From the NCBI GenBank assembly GCA_965248765.1, contig CBDFKF010000004.1, positions 744,001 through 808,000 on the forward strand: DNA of 64,000 bases, read 5' to 3'. This document shows positions 42,863-52,937 of this stretch, in pieces; within the stretch, counting starts at the first letter, position 1; each line of letters begins with the position of its first letter. The notes under the pieces are model-generated. The model made no database searches and was not told the origin of the DNA. It saw only the letters and a list, made by a program, of their open reading frames with translations. The DNA comes from CBDFKF01 sp965248765. GTDB taxonomy: Bacteria; Pseudomonadota; Alphaproteobacteria; VGEJ01. A program made the position numbers and the translations under genes.

Positions 42863-42935
42863 GTCCGCTTTGGGGGCGTAGAGCGGCCGTGTGCACACCG
42901 TGGGTCTTGCTTCCGCTCGTGACTCCAAAGCGGAC
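42863..42935. repeat. 11-bp inverted repeat in the gap between the dioxygenase and GGDEF genes
   Basis: GTCCGCTTTGG (42863-42873) and CCAAAGCGGAC (42925-42935) are perfect reverse complements with a 51-base loop. No T-run follows, so terminator function is doubtful. The 171-bp convergent gap holds no gene that I can see. Confidence 0.4.
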
Positions 42936-42976
42936 TCTGGAGCGGAGTTCGGTATTTTTGCCTCAGGTCGGGCAGG

Positions 42977-43936
42977 CTACGAATTAGGCACGTCGTGGAT
43001 CATGAATCCGCCACCGGCCCTCTTCGCTCGGTACATAGCAGCATCAGCGAAGGCAACCAACGCCATCGCGTGCTCAGCGTGATCTGGATAGAGGGCGATA
43101 CCCACGCTTGCGCCCACTTGGAGAGTTCGCCCGTCTAAGGCAATCGGGCGGCTCAACAGATCCAGGATCCGTTTGGCCAATATGGTCACGCCTTCAATAT
43201 TTGCGCTGGTCTGTAAGAGGATGGCGAACTCGTCGCCGCCCCTACGTGTCACCGTATCAGCGGACCGTATCGAAGCGCTAAGCCGCCTGCCAACCTCCGC
43301 CAGTACCTGATCACCGGCTCCATGACCGTGTTCATCATTGATCGCTTTGAAGCCGTCGAGGTCGAGCAACAACACACCCACGGGATGTCCACTTCGGGCG
43401 GCAACGCTGAGTGCATTGCCCAAACGGTCCTCAAACAGGTTGCGGTTGCCAAGCCCGGTCACCGAATCGTAGAACGCCAAGCGGCCCAGTTTCCTCCTGG
43501 TCGTCTCAAGCTCGCCCTGAAGTCTTTTTGTGCGGACCGCGTTGTGGATGGCGCGGCTCAGAACGCCAAGGTTGAGGAAGTTCTTGACCAAATAGTCCTG
43601 CGCGCCGGCGCGGAGGGCGCTAGTGGCAACTTCTTCGCTGCCGCGACCTGATACGATCACAACCGCGGAATCGCCGCCCGCCGAGTTCATCTGTGCCAGG
43701 AACTTGAGGCCCTCCATGTCAGGAAGCTGTAGATCGAGAAGGACGCAGTCAGGCCGTTCACTGCGACAGCGCTGGAGGCCCACAGCCCCGCTCGAAGCGG
43801 CCATCAGTTCGTAGCTACAGTCGTCGTCCTTGTTCAGGATGCGCGCTGATTTCTCGGCGTCTACAGGATCGTCGTCAACGATGAGCACGCGGAGGTGAGA
43901 AGGGAAGTCGTTCTGGTCCATCGCGGAGGTCGTCAA
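42977..43936 (-). CDS. Response regulator with REC and GGDEF domains (diguanylate cyclase)
   Basis: The 319-residue protein has a receiver domain (residues 15-135) with phospho-acceptor Asp68 in LLLDLQLP and acidic pair Asp21-Asp22, then a GGDEF domain with the intact active motif GGDEF at 233-237. An inhibitory site RxxD (Arg224-Asp227) lies five residues before it. It should make cyclic-di-GMP when phosphorylated and be feedback-inhibited. It is divergent from a PAS histidine kinase gene across about 100 bp, its likely partner. Confidence 0.92.
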   Translation of the reverse strand: MTTSAMDQNDFPSHLRVLIVDDDPVDAEKSARILNKDDDCSYELMAASSGAVGLQRCRSERPDCVLLDLQLPDMEGLKFLAQMNSAGGDSAVVIVSGRGSEEVATSALRAGAQDYLVKNFLNLGVLSRAIHNAVRTKRLQGELETTRRKLGRLAFYDSVTGLGNRNLFEDRLGNALSVAARSGHPVGVLLLDLDGFKAINDEHGHGAGDQVLAEVGRRLSASIRSADTVTRRGGDEFAILLQTSANIEGVTILAKRILDLLSRPIALDGRTLQVGASVGIALYPDHAEHAMALVAFADAAMYRAKRAGGGFMIHDVPNS

Positions 43937-44040
43937 TCACTTCCTCGGAAAGTCCATAACTCCAGTAATATCGTATCACAGCGCTCACTCCACGCCGCCA
44001 GATGCTAGGGAGTCGACCGGGGCCTGAGCCGAGCTGCACG

Positions 44041-45238
44041 ATGGGCAATGCTACCGAACCGAGAGCCATGGTCGACCTTCCCGGATCCGAGGACCCAAGA
44101 TCGACGCTGCGCCAAGATCTTGAGCGTTACACGACCCTCTACGAGAAGACGCCGGCAATGCTTCACTGGAACGATGCCGACGGGATCATACTAGGCGTAA
44201 GTGATCACTGGCTGGCGGTCATGGGCTACGCAAGGGATGACGTGGTAGGAAGACCGTTCACGGACTTCCAGACCGAACAGTCTCGGAAAGCAGCGATCGA
44301 GGTGACGCTGCCCGAATTTCGCCGTACGGGCAGGCTCATGGAAGTTCCTCGGCAATACGTTAAAAATGACGGCGAGATCGTCGAAGTGCTGGTTTCCGCC
44401 TATGCGGAACGCGGCCGTGCGGGCGAATATTTGCGCTCACTTACGGTTCTGCAGGATGTGACGCAACGGAACCGAAGCGGAGGCTGCCCTGCGGGCGAGC
44501 CAAGCCGAATTCCAGGAGCAGGCCGTCGAACTCGCTCGGCGTAACGAGGAGCTGGATGACTTCGTTCATATCGCCTCGCATGATCTCAAAGAGCCCCTGC
44601 GCGGCATCTCGAGCCAGGCATCCTTCCTAATCGAGGACTACGGTGAGCAGCTGGCGGCGAGAGGCGTCGAACGCTTAGAAGCGCTGATGCGTCTTTCCCA
44701 GCGCATGGAGGGGCTAATCGACGATCTCGCTGAGTACAGTCGGGCTGGCCGTAGTGAGCTTCGCAGAAGCCGCATCGACGTGGGCGAGGTTCTCCAGGAT
44801 GTTGTGGACATGCATGGTCCCTTCCTAAGGGATAGGGGCGTCGCAGTTCGCAGTCTCGCTCCGTTACCGACGGTATGGGCCGACCGTGTAGGATTCGGGG
44901 AGGTGCTTGGCAACCTGATAACGAATGCGGCCAAGTACAACGAAAAACCTGACAAGTGGATCGAGGTCGGCACCGCTGCATCAGCTGCAGCCGGCGAGAT
45001 CGTATTCTATGTGCGTGACAACGGTATAGGTATTCCACCTGAGCGCTTTGAAACGATATTCAGCATGTTCCGGAGGTTGCATGGCCGGGACAAGTACGGC
45101 GGGGGCAGCGGCGCCGGCCTGAGCATCGTCAAGAAAATCCTCGAACGTCACGGGGGGCGCGTTTGGCTTGAGTCGGTCATTGGTGGAGGCACAACGTTCT
45201 ACGTCGCGCTTCCCGAGAGCCTCGCCAATGGTCGCTAA
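44041..45238 (+). pseudogene. PAS-domain histidine kinase, frameshifted near 44470
   Basis: The first frame gives a PAS domain (LYEKTPAMLHWNDADGIILGVSDHWLAVMGYARDD) ending DVTQRN. The next frame continues TEAEAALRASQAEF, the HisKA box HIASHDLKEPLRGIS with the phospho-His, and a full HATPase_c domain (NLITNAAKYNEKP, DNGIGIPPERFETIFSMF, GGGSGAGLSIVKK). Removing one A at 44470-44471 joins them as DVTQRTEAEAAL. The kinase resembles phytochrome-type kinases but has PAS in place of the photosensor. The start is unsure (44002, 44041 or 44068). As read it is broken; sequencing error is possible since both halves are otherwise perfect. Confidence 0.75.
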
Positions 45239-45674
45239 ACGGGTAAGGGGGCCGATCCTCGTTGTCGAAGACAGCCCCGAAGATTACGACGCCCTTGTGC
45301 GAACGCTGCGCGATTGTGGTGTCACCAATGACATCCTCCGATTCGAAGATGGCGCCGACGCGTTGGAATATCTGCACGCCCATGCCCCGTTCAAGCACGC
45401 TGAAATTAGACGCCCGGCGTTCATGATTCTCGATCTCAATCTGCCCGGCACAGGAGGCCATGAGGTCTTGCGAGAGGTGAAGAACGATCCGTATCTGCGA
45501 ACAATCCCGGTGATAGTGATGTCTGCGTCAAACAGCGCAGCGGACGTACGTGAGTGTTACCAGAACGGCGCCAACAGCTACGTCCAAAAACATGTCGGAA
45601 TGACGCAATATCGTGCCGCGGTCGAGCATCTGAAGACCTATTGGTTGGAGACGGTAACGCTGCCCAGCGGGTAA
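45228..45674 (+). CDS. Single-domain response regulator (Rcp1-like receiver)
   Basis: A 148-residue receiver domain only. LVVEDSPEDYDALVRTL has the acidic pair, FMILDLNLPGTGG has the phospho-acceptor Asp, and VIVMSASNS and NSYVQKHVG supply the conserved Ser/Thr and Lys. It overlaps the kinase gene by 11 bases, which is the usual arrangement for Rcp1-type regulators with phytochrome-like kinases. It has no output domain, so it probably relays phosphate, perhaps to the REC-GGDEF protein encoded nearby. Confidence 0.88.
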   Translation: MVAKRVRGPILVVEDSPEDYDALVRTLRDCGVTNDILRFEDGADALEYLHAHAPFKHAEIRRPAFMILDLNLPGTGGHEVLREVKNDPYLRTIPVIVMSASNSAADVRECYQNGANSYVQKHVGMTQYRAAVEHLKTYWLETVTLPSG

Positions 45675-45764
45675 TAGCCTCGCTCCACGCATGAGAACGG
45701 CTCGCCGCCGCCGCTAGGACCGGCTATCCTCGATTGGCATTCGCCCAACCAAGCCCGACCGCCG

Positions 45765-47576
45765 ATGACCGCGAACACCGCCACGGCCGAGCCCGATCAG
45801 TCGATCGATCCGTTCCTGATCGCCGTGTTGTCAAGCCGGTTCGAGGCGATCATGCGGGAGATGACCAACACCATCATCCGCACCAGCCGCTCGGCCATCA
45901 TCAAGAGCGCCCGGGATTTCTCGGTCGGTCTGCTGACGTTCGATCACCGCATGATCAGCGTCGAGGACGGGCTGCCGATCCACATCTCGGCGCTCGACCT
46001 CAGCCCGCGCAGCGTCGCGAAGCTGTTCGACGATATCGCCGAGGGCGATGCTTTCTTCAACAACTGTCCGTTCCTCGGTGCGACCCACCACGCCGATCTC
46101 GACGTGATGGTGCCGGTCTATTGCGATGGCGAGCCGATGTTCTGGGTGCTCGCTCGCTGCCACCATGCCGACATTGGCGCACCCCTTCCCACGACGTACC
46201 TGCCCTACGCCGCGACCATCCAAGAGGAGGGAGTCCACTTCCCGTGCGTGCGCGTCCAGCAGGACTTCACGGACAAGGCAGACATCATCCGCATCGGCTT
46301 GATGAAGATCCGTGCGAGCAGCGTCTGGTATGGTGATTACAAGGCTCAGATCGGCGCTTGCCGAGTCGCCGAGCGGCGGCTGAAGAGCCTCGCCGAACGC
46401 TACGGCCTGGATACGCTGCGCGCGTTCATCGAAGCCTGGATGGACTATGGCCGGCGCCGTGCCACCGCCGCGATCAAGGAGCTGCCCGCTGGCACGTGGT
46501 CCTATCAGACGCGCCACGACCCGGTGCCGGGCGTGGCGGACGATGGTGTACCGGTCAACGTGACGGTCGAGGTCGACCCAGACGAGGGCATGATTACCGT
46601 CGATGCCCGCGACAACATGGATTGCGTGCCCGGCGGCATCAACCTTTCCGAAGCCACCGCGACAGCGGCCTGCCGCATCGGCGTTTTCGTCAATCTCGAT
46701 CCGACGATTCCCCATAACGACGGCAGCGCGAGTCGCATCAAGGTCTTGTTGCGCGACGGCTGCGTCGTCGGCCGCCCGCGTTATCCGGTCGGCACCTCGA
46801 TCGCCACGAGCAATGTCAACGACCGACTGATCACGGCGGTCCAATGCTGCTTCGCGCAGATGGGCGAGCCCCATGGCCTGGCCGAGGGCGGCTACGTGAT
46901 CACCAGCGGTTCGGCAGTCGTCTCGGGAGTGGATACCCGGCGCGGCAACCGTCCCTACATCAACCAGATCATCGTCGGCTATTCCGCCGGTCCGGCGCTG
47001 CACGGCTATGACGGCTGGCTTACCTACAATGGCGCCAACTCGTGCGGCATGTTGCAACTGGATTCGGTGGAGGTCGACGAGAGCATGTATCCGATGCTGC
47101 TCGAGGAGCGCCAGATCGCCCGCGACAGCCCCGGTGGTGGCCAATGGGACGGCGCGCCGGCGATGACCGGCGTGTACCGTCCGACCACCGGCGAGATGTC
47201 GGTCATGTATACCTGCGATGGCGACGAGACCCCGGCGCAAGGCGTTTTCGGTGGGCGGCAGGGCGCGCCGTCGTCCACCAGCAAGCGCTTGGAGGACGGG
47301 CAGTGGGTCAGGCTGCCGGCCTTCCACCAGGAGATCTGCCAGCCGACTCAGGCTATCCGCTTCGTCACCGGCGGCGGCGGCGGCTATGGCGATCCGCTGC
47401 TCAGAGACCCCGAGCGCGTCGCACGCTCTGTTAACCGCAGCTGGATGACGGCGGTGCACGCCGAGAAGGTCTACGGCGTCGTCGTCAAGCCTACCGCCAA
47501 CGACTACGAGGTCGAGGTCGATGCGGAGCGCACCACCGCCCTGCGGGCTGTGCGGTCCGGCAGCAACGTATCCTGA
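45765..47576 (+). CDS. hyuB: Hydantoinase B / oxoprolinase family protein, copy 2
   Basis: A 603-residue HyuB paralogue that aligns without large gaps to the copies at 40.1 and 47.6 kb. Conserved blocks include SIDPFLIAVLSSRFEAIMREM, THHADLDVMVPVY, RCHHADIGAPLP, DARDNMDCVPGGINLSEATA and GGGGGYGDPLLRDPE. It begins 90 bases after the receiver gene and is followed after 69 bases by copy 3. It probably forms a complex with the HyuA encoded at 49.4 kb to open a cyclic amide with ATP. Confidence 0.92.
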   Translation: MTANTATAEPDQSIDPFLIAVLSSRFEAIMREMTNTIIRTSRSAIIKSARDFSVGLLTFDHRMISVEDGLPIHISALDLSPRSVAKLFDDIAEGDAFFNNCPFLGATHHADLDVMVPVYCDGEPMFWVLARCHHADIGAPLPTTYLPYAATIQEEGVHFPCVRVQQDFTDKADIIRIGLMKIRASSVWYGDYKAQIGACRVAERRLKSLAERYGLDTLRAFIEAWMDYGRRRATAAIKELPAGTWSYQTRHDPVPGVADDGVPVNVTVEVDPDEGMITVDARDNMDCVPGGINLSEATATAACRIGVFVNLDPTIPHNDGSASRIKVLLRDGCVVGRPRYPVGTSIATSNVNDRLITAVQCCFAQMGEPHGLAEGGYVITSGSAVVSGVDTRRGNRPYINQIIVGYSAGPALHGYDGWLTYNGANSCGMLQLDSVEVDESMYPMLLEERQIARDSPGGGQWDGAPAMTGVYRPTTGEMSVMYTCDGDETPAQGVFGGRQGAPSSTSKRLEDGQWVRLPAFHQEICQPTQAIRFVTGGGGGYGDPLLRDPERVARSVNRSWMTAVHAEKVYGVVVKPTANDYEVEVDAERTTALRAVRSGSNVS

Positions 47577-47645
47577 CTCGTTGCCTCATCCGGCCACCGC
47601 AAATACAGTACCTTTCCCACCGCTGAACTAGCGAGCTACTCCGCC

Positions 47646-49439
47646 ATGGACACAGCTGCCGCGCGGGCCGAGGCCGGCCCTCGAATAGACCCATTCCTTG
47701 TCGCCGTGCTCTCGAGTCGCTTCGAGGCGATCATGCGAGAGATGACGAATACGATCCTCAAGGCTTCGCGCTCGGCCATTATCAAGAACGGCCGCGATTT
47801 CTCGGTCGGCCTGCTCACGTTCGATCACCGGCTCATCAGCGTCGAGGATGGCCTGCCCATCCACATCACCGCACTCGAGCTGAGCACCAGCAACGTCACC
47901 AAGAGCTTCGACGATATCTCCGAGGGCGATGGTTTCTTCAACAATTGCCCGTACATGGGAGCCACCCACCACGCCGATCTCGATGTCATCGTCCCGGTCT
48001 ATTACGAGGGCGTGCCGATGTTCTGGGCCCTCGCCCGCTGCCATCACGCCGACATGGGCGCACCGTTGCCGACAACGTACCTGCCGTTTGCCGCGACCAT
48101 CTACGAAGAAGGGCTGCATTTCCCCTGCGTGCGGGTACAAGAGAACCGTGAAGACAAGCTCGACGTCGTGCGCATCGCGACCATGAAGATCCGGGCGAGC
48201 AACCTGTGGTACGGCGACTACCGAGCCCAGGCAGGCGCTTGCCGCGTCGGCGAGCGACGCCTGAAAGAGCTCGTGGCCAAGTACGGCCGCGAGACGATCG
48301 AAGCGTTCATCGAGGAGTGGATGGACTACGGCAAGCGCCGTGCCATTGCCGCGATCGGCGAGCTGCCCGGCGGTGTCTATGAGTATGAGACACGCCATGA
48401 CCCGGTCCCCGGCGTCGCCGACGACGGCGTGCCGGTCAAGGTGAAGGTGACCGTCGATCCCGACGAAGGCCTGATCACGGTCGATGCGCGCGACAACATC
48501 GACTGTGTGCCCGGCGGTATCAACCTGAGCGAAGCGACCGCCACCGGCTCGTGCCGGATCGGCGTTTATGTCAACCTCGATCCCTCGATCCCGCATAACG
48601 ATGGCAGCGCGAGTCGTATCCGGGTGCTGCTCCGTGACGGCTGCGTAGTCGGGCGCCCGCGGTATCCGGTCGGCACTTCGGTCGCCACCACCAACGTCAA
48701 CGATCGCCTAATCAATGCCGTCCAATGCTCTTTTTCCCGGATGGGGCAGCCATTCGGCATTGCCGAGGGCGGAGCGATGCAGGCGGCGGGGATCGCGGTG
48801 GTCTCCGGTGTCGATTCGAACAAGGGCGACCGCCCGTATATCAACCAGATGTTCATCGGCTACTCAGGCGGGCCCGGCCTCCACGGCTACGACGGCTGGC
48901 TCACCTACAACGATGCCGACACCAGCGGGATGCTCAAACTGGACTCGATCGAGATCGATGAAAGCATGTTCCCGATGATCGTCGAGGAGCGTAAGGCAGC
49001 CGTCGACAGCCTGGGATCAGGGCAATGGGATGGCGCGCCGGCGATGTGGGGGGTCTACCGGCCGACGCACGATGATATGTCGGTGATCTATTGCAGCGAC
49101 GGCGATGAGACGCCGGCAAAGGGCGTGCTCGACGGCGGCGATGCGGCGCCATCGGTAAACCAGAAGAGACACATCGGCGGCGAGTGGGAAACGCTGCCCT
49201 CGTTCCACCAGGAGATCTGCAAGCCCGGCGAAGCGATCGGCTTTCGGTCCGGCGGCGGTGGTGGGTATGGCGATCCCCATTTGCGCGACCCCGACCGGAT
49301 CGCCGCCTCGGTCAATCGTGGCTGGCTCTCCAAAGCCCACGCCGAGACGGTCTACCAAGTTGCGCTGAGCACCGAGGCGAACGGCTACGAAGTGGCGGTC
49401 GATGCTGAGCGCACCGCCGCCCTACGAGGTTCACAATGA
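47646..49439 (+). CDS. hyuB: Hydantoinase B / oxoprolinase family protein, copy 3
   Basis: A 597-residue HyuB paralogue with the same motifs as its neighbours (THHADLDVIVPVY, RCHHADMGAPLP, GGGGGYGDPHLRDPD). It overlaps the HyuA gene by four bases (ATGA), which marks it as the direct HyuA partner of the three single-domain copies. The tandem pair 2-3 appears to be a duplication. Confidence 0.93.
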   Translation: MDTAAARAEAGPRIDPFLVAVLSSRFEAIMREMTNTILKASRSAIIKNGRDFSVGLLTFDHRLISVEDGLPIHITALELSTSNVTKSFDDISEGDGFFNNCPYMGATHHADLDVIVPVYYEGVPMFWALARCHHADMGAPLPTTYLPFAATIYEEGLHFPCVRVQENREDKLDVVRIATMKIRASNLWYGDYRAQAGACRVGERRLKELVAKYGRETIEAFIEEWMDYGKRRAIAAIGELPGGVYEYETRHDPVPGVADDGVPVKVKVTVDPDEGLITVDARDNIDCVPGGINLSEATATGSCRIGVYVNLDPSIPHNDGSASRIRVLLRDGCVVGRPRYPVGTSVATTNVNDRLINAVQCSFSRMGQPFGIAEGGAMQAAGIAVVSGVDSNKGDRPYINQMFIGYSGGPGLHGYDGWLTYNDADTSGMLKLDSIEIDESMFPMIVEERKAAVDSLGSGQWDGAPAMWGVYRPTHDDMSVIYCSDGDETPAKGVLDGGDAAPSVNQKRHIGGEWETLPSFHQEICKPGEAIGFRSGGGGGYGDPHLRDPDRIAASVNRGWLSKAHAETVYQVALSTEANGYEVAVDAERTAALRGSQ

Positions 49440-51496
49440 GCTACAGCGTTTGCATCGACATCGGCGGCACTTTCACCGACTGCGTCGTCGCCGATCACGG
49501 CAAGGGCCTCGACATTTTCAAGTCGGCCTCGACTCCGGGCGAGTTCGAGCGCGGCTTCATGAACGTGCTCGCCCTCGCGGCCGAACACTACGCCATGGAT
49601 TTGGCAGCGTTTCTCGGCGACTGCGATCGCATTGTCCACGGCACGACCGTGGCAACGAATGCCCTGGTCGAGAACAAGGTCGCCAGCGTCGGGCTGGTTT
49701 GCAACAAAGGGCATCCGGATATCCTCCTGTACCGCGAGGCCCCGCGCAAAAGGTGCTTCGACTTCCAGCTCGATTATCCCGAGCCGCTGGTTCCGCGCGT
49801 GCGCACCCATGAGGTCGATGGCCGCATCGATTTCGAGGGCAAGGAGATCGTGCCGCTCTGCGATGATGACGTGAGGGGGGCCATTGATCGGTTCCGCAAG
49901 CTCGACCTGGAAGCGATCGCGGTGTGCCTATTGTGGGCCAACGTTAACGGTGTGCACGAGAGTCGGGTCCGCGAGATTATCCGCGAAGCGTGGCCGGATA
50001 TCCCAATCACCCTCAGCCATGAGCTCAACCCGATTCCACGCGAGTACCGTCGCGCGGCCTCGGCGGTTATCGATGCCTCGCTCTATCCGATCGTGAGCTC
50101 TTATGTCAGCTCGCTCTTGGATGCGCTGAGCAATGAGGGCTTTGCGCCGGAGCGGTTCCTGCTCGCCAACTGCACCGGCGGCATGATGCCGCCCGATGCG
50201 ATCATCCAGAAACCTATTTACAGCGTGATGTCGGGCCCGACGCTGGCACCGATCGCCGCTCAGAACCTGACGCCCGATCCCGACGTCGTCGTGGTTGATA
50301 TGGGTGGAACGACGTTTGATGTCTCGGCCATCCGCGATGGGCAACTGATCGTCACGCCGGAGGCGATGATCGGCGATGACATGCTCGGCATCCCCAAGGT
50401 CGACGTGCGCTCGATCGGCGCGGGCGGCGGGTCGATCGCGTGGGTCGATGTCGGCGGCCTGATCCGCGTTGGGCCGCAGAGCGCCGGGGCCCGGCCCGGG
50501 CCGGCCTGCTACAGCACCGGCGGCACCGAGGCCACGGTCACCGATGCCAACGTCGTCCTGGGGCTCATCGATCCCGACTATTTCCTCGGCGGGCGCTTCA
50601 AGCTCGACCGCGCTGCCGCTGAGCGGGCCATCGAGCCGGTCGCCAAGAAGCTTGGCATCGGCGCGACGGAGGCGGCCTACACCATCTACACCACCTGCAA
50701 CCACAACATGATCACCGCGATCGAGGACATCACGGTCAAAGATGGAATCAACCCGCGCGACAGCCACCTGATCTCCGGCGGCGGCGGCACGGGGTGCCAC
50801 ATCTCGGCGATCGCCAGCGAGCTCGGAATGAAGCGCTTCATGGTGCCGAAGTTCGCCGCCGGCTTGAGCGCCTACGGCGGGCTCATTTCGGATATCCGCT
50901 GGGAGGAATCGGCGACGCTGCAAACCACCGGCAGCGACTTCGCGCTTGATCGCGTGAACGCGATCCTGGCCAGGCTGCGCGACCGCGGTCTCGCCTTTCT
51001 CGAGCATTCGCGAATCCCGCCCGAGCGGCGCCGTATCGAGTACGTGTTCGCCGGGCGCTACGAATTCCAATCTTGGGAGATCGACGTGCCGTTCACCGTT
51101 GCGAACGGGGCGCTCGCGGCCAACGATCTTCCCCAGCTCGTCGCCGACTTCCATCAGATGCACGAGCGCATCTACACGATCAAGGACGAGAGCGACCCGG
51201 TCGAGTTCGTGGTGTGGAAGGTGCGGGCGATCGGCGAGGTCGGCCAAGACGGCGAGACCGACGAGCCGGCCCGCCCCGATCAAGCCGGTACGCCCGAGCC
51301 CAAGACCACGCGGCCGGTGTTCGTCTACGAACGCGGCGGTCTCGTTGAGCTGCCGATCTTCGACGGCAATGCGCTGGGGTGCGGCGCGCGGGTTGAGGGA
51401 CCGGCCGTCATCGAGGAAGAGACAACCACCATCTACCTCATGCCAGACATGGTTGCGACCACGGACGCGCACGGCAATTACACGGTCGCCTACTGA
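49436..51496 (+). CDS. hyuA: Hydantoinase A / oxoprolinase family ATPase subunit
   Basis: The 686-residue protein has the ASKHA-type phosphate loops CIDIGGTFTDCVVAD at the N-terminus and VVVDMGGTTFDVSAI near residue 285. VHGTTVATNALVENK and GAGGGSIAWVDVGGLIRVGPQSAGARPGPACY are family blocks. It uses ATP to phosphorylate the amide oxygen so that HyuB-linked ring opening can proceed. It overlaps HyuB copy 3 and is followed after 98 bases by an importer binding protein gene. Confidence 0.93.
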   Translation: MSYSVCIDIGGTFTDCVVADHGKGLDIFKSASTPGEFERGFMNVLALAAEHYAMDLAAFLGDCDRIVHGTTVATNALVENKVASVGLVCNKGHPDILLYREAPRKRCFDFQLDYPEPLVPRVRTHEVDGRIDFEGKEIVPLCDDDVRGAIDRFRKLDLEAIAVCLLWANVNGVHESRVREIIREAWPDIPITLSHELNPIPREYRRAASAVIDASLYPIVSSYVSSLLDALSNEGFAPERFLLANCTGGMMPPDAIIQKPIYSVMSGPTLAPIAAQNLTPDPDVVVVDMGGTTFDVSAIRDGQLIVTPEAMIGDDMLGIPKVDVRSIGAGGGSIAWVDVGGLIRVGPQSAGARPGPACYSTGGTEATVTDANVVLGLIDPDYFLGGRFKLDRAAAERAIEPVAKKLGIGATEAAYTIYTTCNHNMITAIEDITVKDGINPRDSHLISGGGGTGCHISAIASELGMKRFMVPKFAAGLSAYGGLISDIRWEESATLQTTGSDFALDRVNAILARLRDRGLAFLEHSRIPPERRRIEYVFAGRYEFQSWEIDVPFTVANGALAANDLPQLVADFHQMHERIYTIKDESDPVEFVVWKVRAIGEVGQDGETDEPARPDQAGTPEPKTTRPVFVYERGGLVELPIFDGNALGCGARVEGPAVIEEETTTIYLMPDMVATTDAHGNYTVAY

Positions 51497-51594
51497 ACGT
51501 CGCCTCCTTGACCAACGTTGCCGGGACTGCGATCCTGCGCCGCCCCCAACAATGGTGTGAGCGGATTTCCAACAACAAATTAGGGAGGTTGACG

Positions 51595-52791
51595 ATGCAT
51601 AGGTATGTCACAGGATTGGCCGCGGGCGCACTGCTGCTCACGGCTGGACTTGACAGTGAGCCGGCGGCTGCGGACGGCCACGAATATCTCATCGGCGCGG
51701 TAGTGTCATTCAGCGGTTACATGGCGCCGTATGACATCCCGCCCTATCAGTCGGCGCTACTCGCCGTCGAGGATATCAACGCCAAAGGCGGTGTACTCGG
51801 CAAGCAGCTCAAGGTCATCGTGGGCGATGCCAAGACCGACCGGGCGCTGACCGCACGCAAGGCGCACGAGCTGGTCGGCGAAGGCGTGCAGATGATGATC
51901 GTCGCCTGCGATTACGACGAGGGGGCACCGGCCGCTCTGGTCGCAATCGAGAACGACATGCTGGCTTACTCGGTTTGCGCGGGTGATCCGAAAATGGGCC
52001 CGCAGGGCCTCGGCCGCGGTGCCTTCACGGCATCGTCGGGAGCCGGCAACCAAGCCTTCGCGATGGCTGAGTGGGCGTATCACGAAAAGGGCTATCGCAC
52101 GTCCTACACGCTTCTCGACACGATCACCGAGTTCCACAAGGCCTCGCACAGCTACTTCATCATGGCGTGGAACGACTTGGCCGGCACCAAGATCCTCGGG
52201 CACGACACGTTCCTCAACGACGATCCTTCTATCTCAGCGCAAATAAGCAAGATCAAGGCCCTGCCGGAGCAGCCCGACTTCCTGTGGATCTCGTCACATG
52301 TTCCGGGCTTTCCAGCGGCAATCCGCCAGCTTCGGGCCGCCGGAATCGACACCCCAATCGTGACCGTGGATTCGCTTGACGGCGACTATTGGATCGATGC
52401 GGTGCCCGATGCCAGCGACATCTACTACATGGGCTATTGCTCGATCTTTGGCGATGATCCAAGGCCGAAGGTGCGTGCGTGGCTCGAGGCCTACACCGCG
52501 AAGTTCGGTGGCCGACCCGAGACCTGCTTCGCGCTGCCGGGTTACAGCCTGATCGAGTCGTGGGCGCTGGCCGTCGAGAGGGCCGGGACCTTCGATACTC
52601 AAACTGTGATCGCCGAACTCGAAAAGTTCGACAACGAGGATCTTCTTGCTGGTCTCACCACGTTCAACGAGACGACGCATATCCAGCTCAATCGTACGAT
52701 CATGGTGATGCAGATTCAGAACGGGAAGTTCAGTGCGATAACGGCATACCAGAATAAGAACATTCCGCCGATCGATTACAGACTGCCGTAG
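51595..52791 (+). CDS. Periplasmic substrate-binding protein of a second LIV-type importer
   Basis: A 398-residue Peripla_BP_6 protein with a Sec signal peptide (MHRYVTGLAAGALLLTAG...) and a mature start HEYLIGAVVSFSGYMAPYDIPPYQSALLAVEDINAKGG. ATG 51595 follows TAGGGAGGTTGACG. It is placed directly after HyuA and is closed by a strong terminator, so it is likely highly expressed. Its permeases are probably the pair at 60-62 kb. It presumably captures the cyclic or amide substrate of the neighbouring enzymes. Confidence 0.9.
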   Translation: MHRYVTGLAAGALLLTAGLDSEPAAADGHEYLIGAVVSFSGYMAPYDIPPYQSALLAVEDINAKGGVLGKQLKVIVGDAKTDRALTARKAHELVGEGVQMMIVACDYDEGAPAALVAIENDMLAYSVCAGDPKMGPQGLGRGAFTASSGAGNQAFAMAEWAYHEKGYRTSYTLLDTITEFHKASHSYFIMAWNDLAGTKILGHDTFLNDDPSISAQISKIKALPEQPDFLWISSHVPGFPAAIRQLRAAGIDTPIVTVDSLDGDYWIDAVPDASDIYYMGYCSIFGDDPRPKVRAWLEAYTAKFGGRPETCFALPGYSLIESWALAVERAGTFDTQTVIAELEKFDNEDLLAGLTTFNETTHIQLNRTIMVMQIQNGKFSAITAYQNKNIPPIDYRLP

Positions 52792-52813
52792 TCACGGTTG
52801 AACGCCATATCTC

Positions 52814-52863
52814 AACCCCGCGTCCCGCTGGGTATACAGCGGAGCGCGGGGTTTCTCTTTTTT
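52814..52863 (+). terminator. Intrinsic terminator after the second binding protein gene
   Basis: AACCCCGCG pairs with CGCGGGGTT and, inside it, CCGCTG pairs with CAGCGG, giving a long GC-rich stem. TTTCTCTTTTTT follows. The hairpin begins 22 bases after the stop codon. Confidence 0.85.
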
Positions 52864-52937
52864 GGCCGGAGCGCGGGCCCCGCCGGGTAGCGTATTTGGG
52901 GCCGCAGGATCGCGGTCGCTGGCGCACGAGGAAGAGC

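Noticed and set aside
45831..47459. 542-codon minus-strand frame opposite HyuB copy 2, and a similar 514-codon frame at 49928-51472 opposite HyuA
   Set aside because: Both are low-complexity Arg/Ala/Asp-rich antisense frames caused by codon bias; the plus-strand proteins are clear family members.
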